From: Anthoceros angustus
Lineage: Eukaryota; Streptophyta; Anthocerotopsida; Anthocerotales; Anthocerotaceae
Reading direction: 5' to 3'
Length of the DNA stretch: 64,000 nt
Assembly (NCBI GenBank): GCA_010909165.1
Contig: MU008183.1
Location: forward strand, 124,001-188,000
The notes under the pieces are model-generated. The model worked only from the letters and a program-made list of their open reading frames with translations, was not told where the DNA came from and did no database searches. Below are positions 57,240 to 64,000 of the stretch, in pieces (the first letter of the stretch is position 1; each line of letters begins with the position of its first letter). The position numbers and the translations under genes are program-made.

Positions 57240-57705
57240 GGAGCACTAGGCCAAGGGGAACTAGCCTCCGCAATCGCCCATTTTGAAGCTGCCTGCTGCT
57301 CCGAGAATGTCGTGGTCTGGGATATGAAAAGGCCTACCTACCACTGGTGCCGAAGATGCCGCGTTCCTTGTGCTTGTTGCTGTCCTTTATGCTGTGTTGG
57401 CCAACACCCTCTATAAGGCAATCGACACCCGTTGTATGAAGAAGGCAACCGCATAAGAAAGGGAAGACCAACCCCATTCTTGCGACTATGGTACGCCTTG
57501 GCACAAGCTTTAATGAACCTGGAGAAATCCTTACCCATGACCCCGTGGGTCTCGATGGCAAGGGGATGAATGCATGGTCTTCCTGCATGGATGAGTACTT
57601 GTGAACCTTCCTTGTTGTGCATCGCTTCGCCACCCAACCTGGAGGGTTGATAATAACATGCTCGCAGACAATGTCCCGAGCAAGGTCTATAACAACCACA
57701 TCCAT
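57240..57705 (-). mobile_element. LINE-like retrotransposon remnant
   Basis: On the minus strand a 123-codon frame (MDVVVIDLARDIV) and an overlapping frame (HAGRPCIHPLAIETHG, then FSRFIKACAKAY) resemble the region after the reverse transcriptase of non-LTR elements, where a LAxETHG motif is common. The switch between frames shows decay. Downstream on that strand (57240-57290) is a sequence shared with 9865-9905, possibly the element's 3' part. No reverse transcriptase core is present. The family call is from memory of the motif only. Confidence 0.42.
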
Positions 57706-58765
57706 AACAGAAACCTAGTCCTATAGAACCAAAAACAAATCGGCCCTAAGAGAAAAGCCGTTGAGCAAAGAATATAGGTACTCCCTAGATGGCAAGAACC
57801 CACCCTCCATTTTCATTTAGAAGCCGGAACCTCCACAAGAAAATAAAAAACATAGAACTCAGCCTGAACTTTGTGCCCCGGCCTCATCGGGCGATGATGC
57901 CGATTGGCCAACGATGCCCATGGCCAGCCCCATCAGGCTTGACGAAGATGATCTCGCCTCGTTTCTAAAACTACATGTTACTCGTGGGTGCCCGCGACCT
58001 TGGTTCTCCAGCCTCGCTTCAAGGTACAATTTGAGGAATCAATGCACAATTTGAGGAGGAGTGCACGATCGCCTTCCGAACGCGATTTGCCATGGTAAGC
58101 CTGATCAGCCGCGGCCCGATCTGGCGAACGTGTGCTGATCCGAATTAGGGTTCCGAAGAGCCCGTCTCACCAAATCGAGTGTGCATTCGGTACACCATGG
58201 TACGCTCTTGTACACCATATGCAGTCCACACAACCCTGCTCCCTGCTCTTAGTTCCTGAGAGCAATGCATGTTGATGGCAGACTTTTTTTTGGGAAAGAA
58301 TCTTACAGCCCTTAGTTCTTGAAATCAATTCACCTTGGTGGCAGTCTTTCATTTCAGAAGACATGGCGAATCGACGTATCACCGTGTCTCCAGACCCCGA
58401 CCCTTCGACGCATTTCAATTTTCAGCATCACGTACGTTAGGGGCTTGTTTCCTGAAGCAAGAAAACGTTACGGCGATGTCTTGCGGTGCAAAAACGGGCC
58501 GGATTCGACCCCATCCGGGCCGAATACCAGGCCTGCAACCCCAACCCTTGTTCTCCGTGACCCAGCCAGATGGCAAGCGAGTGCACAGCCAGATCGCACC
58601 AGACAAACGGACACCGCACCAGAATTTCCCTCCGAGCCGCTCCATTCTGTTTCTTTCTGTTACTATGATGAGAGGTGCCCGGATCAGTGTTAGCCATCCA
58701 TGTCCATGTCTCAAGCTTGGATAGGAATGGAGTTAGGCAAGCACAACACCCCGAAAGACATTCAG
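57706..58765. other. intergenic
   Basis: No supported gene. ORFs of 83-129 codons at 58319-58769 overlap on both strands and resemble nothing known. Confidence 0.45.
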
Positions 58766-61458
58766 TCACGGCCGACCCTTACAGCTGCAACAACCAGCTG
58801 CGAACCGATGCACACGGTACCCATCCCTTACAACAATGTCTCTCTGTTCAAGCCTTGACATGATCTCCGTGGAACTGTGGCAGTCACTGCACATGCGTAG
58901 ATTCTTTGTCACCACCAGAGGTGTTCCACTCGGAGTATTCATAAGACCAAACGCCAGAGCTAGTTTCTCCGCATGCCCACAAAGAGCATCTTCCTTTTCC
59001 TTCTCGCACACTGGCTTCAACACCAACTTGTGTGAGGTATGTGGCCTCCTTCCTGCTTCAGACGTGCATTCGTGCTCTCTACCTTGCGCAATATCCTCTC
59101 TCCTTCTCCCACCACAAATGTATGTACCTGCTTCTCCACCTCAATGGTCGCTACTGCAGGTTTCTTGTTAGCTCCTGCTGCCCTTCTCTGTGTCTCAATT
59201 CTGTCTACATCGGTCCACCTACCTGCATCTGCATAGGCATTGGCCATGAGCACATAGGCAGGTGCCTCCTGAGGGTCCAGCCTAACAATGCTTTCAAAAC
59301 ACCACATCGCCCTCTCTATATCCCCGTGACTTTTGCAGGCATTCAACAAAGACGTCAAGCCCACAACATTACTTTGGCCCTCACATGATAATAGCATCTT
59401 CTCAGCATGCCCACAAAGAGCATCTTCCTTTTCCTTCTCACAGTGGCTTCAACACCAACTTTGTGTGAGGTATGTGGCCTCCTTCCTGCTTCAGACGTGC
59501 ATTCGTGCTCTCCACCTTGCGCGCAATATCCTCTCTCCTTCTCCACCACAAATGTATGTACCTGCTTTCACCTCAATGGTCGCCACTGCAGGTTTCTTGT
59601 TAGCTCCTGCTGCCCTTCTCTGTGTCTCAATCCTGTCTACATCGACCCACCTACCTGCATCTGCGTAGGCATTGGCCATGAGCACATAGGCAGGTGCCTC
59701 CTGGGGGTCCAGCCTAACAATGCTTTCAAAACACCACATCGCCCTCTCTATATCCCCGTGACTTTTGCAGGCATTCAACAAAGACGTCAAGCCCACAACA
59801 TTACTTTGGCCCTCGCATGATAATAGCATCTTCTCTGCCTCATCTAAATGGCCAGCACGCCCAAGAAGATCAATCATGCAGGTGTAATGCTCAATAGTAG
59901 GTTTGATGCCATGCTGTTCAGCCATGGAATCAAAGTGCTTGCGACCCTCCTGGACCAGTCCCTCATGACTGCAGGCTACCAAAACGCAAGTGAAAGTAGC
60001 ACCATCAGGCTGAATCCCAGCAACTAACATCTCCTCAAAACAAGCTAGTGCCTTCTGACCATCATCACAAGTACCATACCCAGATATCAGGGCGGTCCAT
60101 GTCACACATCCTTTGTGTGAGGTATGTGGCCTCCTTCCTGCTTCAGACGTGCATTCGTGCTCTCTACCTTGCGCAATATCCTCTCTCCTTTCTCCACCAG
60201 AAATGTATGTACCTGCTTATTCACCTCAATGGTCGCCACTGCAGGTTTCTTGTTAGCTCCTGCTGCCCTTCTCTGTGTTTCAATCCTGTCTACATCCCAC
60301 CTACCTGCATCTGCGTAGGCATTGGCCATGAGCACATGCAGGTGCCTCCTGGGGTCCAGCCTAACAATGCTTTCAAAACACCACATCGCCCTCTATATCC
60401 CCGTGACTTTTGCAGGCATTCAACAAAGACGTCAAGCCCACAACATTACTTTGGCCCTCACATGATAATAGCATCTTCTCAGCATGCCCACAAAGAGCAT
60501 CTTCCTTTTCCTTCTCACAGTGGCTTCAACACCAACTTTGTGTGAGGTACGTGGCCTCCTTCCTGCTTCAGACGTGCATTCGTGCTCTCCACCTTGCGCG
60601 CAATATCCTCTCTCCTTCTCCCACCACAAATGTACCTGCTTCTCACCTCAATGCTCGCCACTGCAGGTTTCTTGTTCGCTCCTGCTGCCCTTCTCTGCGT
60701 TTCAATCCTGTGTACATCGGTCCACCTACCTGCATCTGCGTAGGCATTGGCCATGAGCACATAGGCGGGTGCCTCCTGGGGTTCCAGCCTAACAATGCTT
60801 TCAAAACACCACATGGCCCTCTCTATGTCCCCGTGACTTTTGCAGGCGTTCAACAATGACCTCAAGCCCACAACATTACTTTGACCCTCACATGATAATA
60901 GCATCTTCTCTGCCTCATCTAAATGGCCAGCACGCCCAAGAAGATCAATCATGCAGGTGTAATGCTCAATAGTAGGTTTGATGCCATGCTGTTCAGCCAT
61001 GGAATCAAAGTGCTTGCGACCCTCGTGGACCAGTCCCTCATGACTGCATGCTACTAAAAGGCAAGTAAAGTAGCATCATCAGGCTGAATACCGGCAACTA
61101 ACATCTCCTCAAAACAAGCTAGTGCCTTGTGACCATCATCACAAGTACCATACCCAGATATCAGGGCGGTCCATGTCACACATCCTTTGTGTGAGGTATG
61201 GCCTCCTTCCTGCTTCAGACGTGCATTCGTGCTCTCTACCTTGCGCAATATCCTCTCTCCTTTCTCCACCAGAAATGTATGTACCTGCTTATTCACCTCA
61301 ATGGTCGCCACTGCAGGTTTCTTGTTAGCTCCTGCTGCCCTTCTCTGTGTTTCAATCCTGTCTACATCCCACCTACCTGCATCTGCGTAGGCATTGGCCA
61401 TGAGCACATGCAGGTGCCTCCTGGGGTCCAGCCTAACAATGCTTTCAAAACACCACAT
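58766..61458 (-). pseudogene. PPR locus 3, multiply duplicated E/DYW region
   Basis: The C-terminal end (58766-59026) is a normal KP-type tail: [22 protein letters not shown] and CSCKGRP. Upstream, in gene order, the E1/E2 region and first part of the DYW domain ([41 protein letters not shown]) occur repeatedly, broken by frame changes: open pieces are 59017-59397, 59491-60105, 60102-60386, 60515-61000 and 61054-61458. The joint between the NARLKQEGGH stretch and what follows is found five times (near 59031, 59466, 60116, 60541 and 61193). No single frame connects the PPR array with the HAE motif, so the locus as shown cannot make a working protein. Confidence 0.8.
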
Positions 61459-61550
61459 CGCCCTCTATATCCCCGTGACTTTTGCAGGCATTCAACAAAG
61501 ACGTCAAGCCCACAACATTACTTTGGCCCTCACATGATAATAGCATCTTC
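59400..61550. repeat. about 1,077-bp higher-order tandem duplication in PPR locus 3
   Basis: The block beginning ctcagcatgcccacaaagag at about 59401 is repeated from about 60478. Within each block a shorter E/DYW piece occurs twice, so spacings of the internal landmark alternate near 430 and 650 bp. Confidence 0.75.
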
Positions 61551-62425
61551 TCTGCCTCATCTAAATGGCCAGCACGCCCAAGAAGATCAATCATGCAGGT
61601 GTAATGCTCAATAGTAGGTTTGATGCCATGCTGTTCAGCCATGGAATCAAAGTGCTTGCGACCCTCCTGGACCAGTCCCTCATGACTGCAGGCTACCAAA
61701 ACGCAAGTGAAAGTAGCACCATCAGGCTGAATCCCAGCAACTAACATCTCCTCAAAACAAGCTAGTGCCTTCTGACCATCATCACAAGCACCATACCCAT
61801 ATATCATGGCCGTCCAAGTCACCACATCCTTTGCGGCCATGCTGTCAAAGACCTGGCGTGCATCTTCCAGTTCACCACATTTTGCATACATGTCCACCAG
61901 GCAGGAGCCCAACACTGCGTTATCCAGCAGTCCTCTTTCGACAATCTGTGAGTGCAGCTGCCTGCCCTTCTGTAAGGCACCAGTGCTTGCACAGGCCTTC
62001 AGAAGGCAAGCAAAAGTAACATGGTTAGCCAAAATGAGGCCCGCCTCCTCCATTTGTCCATATACAACAAGCGCCTCTTGACCGAGTCCTTGCTGTGCAT
62101 ACCCAGCAATCAGGGCGGTCCATGTCACCACATCCTTCGTGGGCAAGCTGTCAAAAACCTGGCGTGCATCTTCCAGTTCACCACATTTTGCATACATGTC
62201 CACCAGGCAGTTGCCCACCAGTACGTCATCCAGCAGTCCTCTTTCCACAATCTGTGACTGCAGCTCCCTGCCTTTCTGTATTGCACCAGTGTTTCCACAG
62301 GCCTTCAGAAGGCAAGCAAAAGTAAAATGGTTAGCCAAAATGAGGCCTTCCTGCTCCATTTGTCCATACACAAGCGCCTCTTGGCGAGCCCTTGCTGTGC
62401 ATACCCAGCAATCAGGGCATTCCAT
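61445..62425 (-). CDS. PPR locus 3, array plus E domain, open segment
   Basis: A 326-codon open frame with two full PPR triplets ([38 protein letters not shown]), the terminal [22 protein letters not shown], then E1/E2 up to [12 protein letters not shown]. There it loses frame near 61450-61460, where tctctatatccc in sister units is shortened to ctctatatccc. The first codons (62380-62425) are an artefact of indels. It is the middle of the gene that starts at 63572. Confidence 0.68.
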   Translation of the reverse strand: MECPDCWVCTARARQEALVYGQMEQEGLILANHFTFACLLKACGNTGAIQKGRELQSQIVERGLLDDVLVGNCLVDMYAKCGELEDARQVFDSLPTKDVVTWTALIAGYAQQGLGQEALVVYGQMEEAGLILANHVTFACLLKACASTGALQKGRQLHSQIVERGLLDNAVLGSCLVDMYAKCGELEDARQVFDSMAAKDVVTWTAMIYGYGACDDGQKALACFEEMLVAGIQPDGATFTCVLVACSHEGLVQEGRKHFDSMAEQHGIKPTIEHYTCMIDLLGRAGHLDEAEKMLLSCEGQSNVVGLTSLLNACKSHGDIEGDVVF

Positions 62426-62426
62426 G

Positions 62427-63572
62427 TCACCACATCCTTTGTGGCCATGCTGTCAAAAACCTGGCGTGCATCTTCAGTTCACCACATTTTGCATACCCAG
62501 ATATCAGGCATTCCATGTCACCACATCCTTTCTCCCATGTTGTCAAAACCTGGCGAGCATCTTCCAGTTCGCCACATTTTGCATACATGTCCACCAGGCA
62601 GTTGCCAACAAACAAGTTAGGAGGAATGCCACTGTGCAAAACATCAGAGTGCACTTTCCTGCCAGATTCCAAGTCCGCGGCCAATGCACAAGCTTTAAGG
62701 GCAGCCACAAAGACGTGGCCGTTCGCCTTCACTCCTGACCTGCGCATCTCATGGTACAGTTGTATGGCCTCATTCGGTTTCCCATGCTTAGCATATGCAG
62801 ATATTACGGAAAACCACATGAAGGCATCTGGTTTCCCCACCCTGGTGAACACATCCATGGCCTCCTCTAGCCTACCTCCACGTGCATACATGCGCAAGAT
62901 ATGGTTCCCCAAGTATGCATTCGAATCGTACCCAAGTTTGACAGTGAGATCATGAACTCGTCGCCCCACAGCCAAATCCCTCTTAGCTGTACACAGTTTC
63001 AGCACAGTGTAAAACAGAGACCAAGAGATGGCAGAGTCTATTTGCGCCAGAGATTCCAGAGCTCCAACGGCCTCAGAGAGCTTCCCCTGCTGACATAACG
63101 TGCTCACAGTTCCAGCCGTTACCACGCCCTTTCCCGATCCTGCACGCCAGCCCTGTTCAGGCTTGTCCGAAGAGCTGGACCCGGAAGGAGAGGTACCATG
63201 ACCCATCTGCATATCCAAGGAAACGAGCTGCTCATCAACCCAAGCTGGCTTGAACATGTTGTTTAACCACAAGACCTCGCCGGACCGCTTACGCCGGAAG
63301 TCAGGCGAACGGGAGCTCTTCTTATCTCGTCTGTTGTCCCACCACACAGTAGGGTCCAGAAAAAATTGTTGCCACAAGTGCTCCTGCTCCTGGGCACGAC
63401 CATCGATGGAAAACCCGTCCCCACCCACACATTTTGTGCAGCTGGAGGCTTTGTTCGCCAGCGGTTCACTCCTGAGAATGAGGCGAGAGGGAGCTCCTGG
63501 TAGAATCCCTGTACACACACCAATTTGTTGGGTGGTGAACGTGTCCGGTTGCCTTTGCCATATTGTGGCCAT
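62427..63572 (-). CDS. PPR-DYW:KP protein, locus 3, N-terminal part
   Basis: A 381-codon open frame from the ATG at 63572 ([16 protein letters not shown]), parallel to loci 1 and 2: conserved SLDMQMGHG region, PPRs with [32 protein letters not shown] and [15 protein letters not shown]. It loses frame near 62540, inside a unit shortened to [12 protein letters not shown] by deletion. The same shortened unit is seen in locus 2 near 54670, so the deletion probably predates the split of loci 2 and 3 or was spread by exchange. Confidence 0.78.
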   Translation of the reverse strand: MATIWQRQPDTFTTQQIGVCTGILPGAPSRLILRSEPLANKASSCTKCVGGDGFSIDGRAQEQEHLWQQFFLDPTVWWDNRRDKKSSRSPDFRRKRSGEVLWLNNMFKPAWVDEQLVSLDMQMGHGTSPSGSSSSDKPEQGWRAGSGKGVVTAGTVSTLCQQGKLSEAVGALESLAQIDSAISWSLFYTVLKLCTAKRDLAVGRRVHDLTVKLGYDSNAYLGNHILRMYARGGRLEEAMDVFTRVGKPDAFMWFSVISAYAKHGKPNEAIQLYHEMRRSGVKANGHVFVAALKACALAADLESGRKVHSDVLHSGIPPNLFVGNCLVDMYAKCGELEDARQVLTTWEKGCGDMECLISGYAKCGELKMHARFLTAWPQRMW

Positions 63573-64000
63573 GGTTCAGTGACCGGTATCGGAACATGAG
63601 GCTAACAACAGACTATGGCAGGTTGCCGATGTACCGTGTATGACCACACCATTTGCGCAGGCATCGATGGGGGTTTGAATGCAAACAAAGGCAGTGTATG
63701 AAGAAGAAGAAGAATTTTATTGAAGTCCACTATGGTTTAGTGCAATGCGATCCGAAAGAGGCTGTCTACGGTATTCAACGGATGTTAATAAAATGATAAA
63801 TTAAACACACAATGCTATAATATAATATAAATAAGTATAGATATAAGTATATAAGATATCTACATGAATAGAATAATGTAGAACCAATATTGCGGTCCGG
63901 GATTGGGGGGGGAGGCAGGGCTTGCCCTCTGTGCAAAGCTCTTGATGAAGTGGAGCCGCTCAGAGTTACGGGAGCTTATTGGGCCAAAGAATAGGGATCT
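63573..64000. other. right flank of PPR locus 3
   Basis: Probable promoter and leader of locus 3, then AT-rich DNA with a cggtccgggattgggggggg G-run at about 63893-63912. No gene seen. Confidence 0.5.

Overview
This is nuclear DNA of a land plant. Introns are GT-AG and short (mostly 75-155 bp), the genes are plant families (RLCK-VII kinases, a group III WRKY, an ethylene receptor), and about a third of the window is PPR-DYW genes of the kind that edit organelle transcripts. The PPR proteins carry a KKPA motif where the PG box normally sits and end in GRP rather than DYW. I recall this DYW:KP/GRP type from plants with reverse U-to-C editing (hornworts, lycophytes other than Selaginella, ferns). 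A seedless plant of that kind is my inference; the sequence does not fix the species.

Layout. 1-4.1 kb: a decayed hAT-like transposon remnant and two tandem arrays. 4.2-5.55 kb (-): an intronless RLCK-VII kinase. 5.6-10.1 kb: gene-poor DNA with short duplications. 10.2-13.0 kb: ribokinase (-) and ORC2 (+), divergent across a promoter with three E2F-like sites. 13.1-19.4 kb (-): a 23-exon gene for SWIP/WASHC4, an endosomal WASH-complex subunit, convergent with ORC2. 25.0-27.6 kb (+): group III WRKY. 30.1-31.4 kb (-): a second, divergent intronless RLCK whose start-codon region is triplicated. 35.3-41.3 kb (-): PPR-DYW locus 1 and a truncated copy. 42.2-44.6 kb (-): ETR2-like ethylene receptor. 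46.5-47.9 kb (-) and 48.3-49.4 kb (+): a kelch protein with a probable F-box and a CWC21-type splicing factor, head to head. 50-52 kb: a rearranged duplicate of the PPR-tail/ethylene-receptor block. 52.3-55.8 kb and 58.8-63.6 kb (-): PPR-DYW loci 2 and 3, rich in internal duplications and frame breaks.

The single-copy genes are housekeeping or signalling genes with no evident shared pathway. The PPR loci are one young tandem family: their repeat units are nearly identical, they have recombined at short homologies, and many units carry small indels. Several otherwise good genes (SWIP, WRKY, CWC21) also break frame by one base, mostly in C or G runs. Some of the breaks may therefore be assembly errors and not decay. 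Exon models for ORC2, SWIP, WRKY, the receptor, the kelch gene and CWC21 were worked out by hand from splice signals, phase and remembered family alignments.
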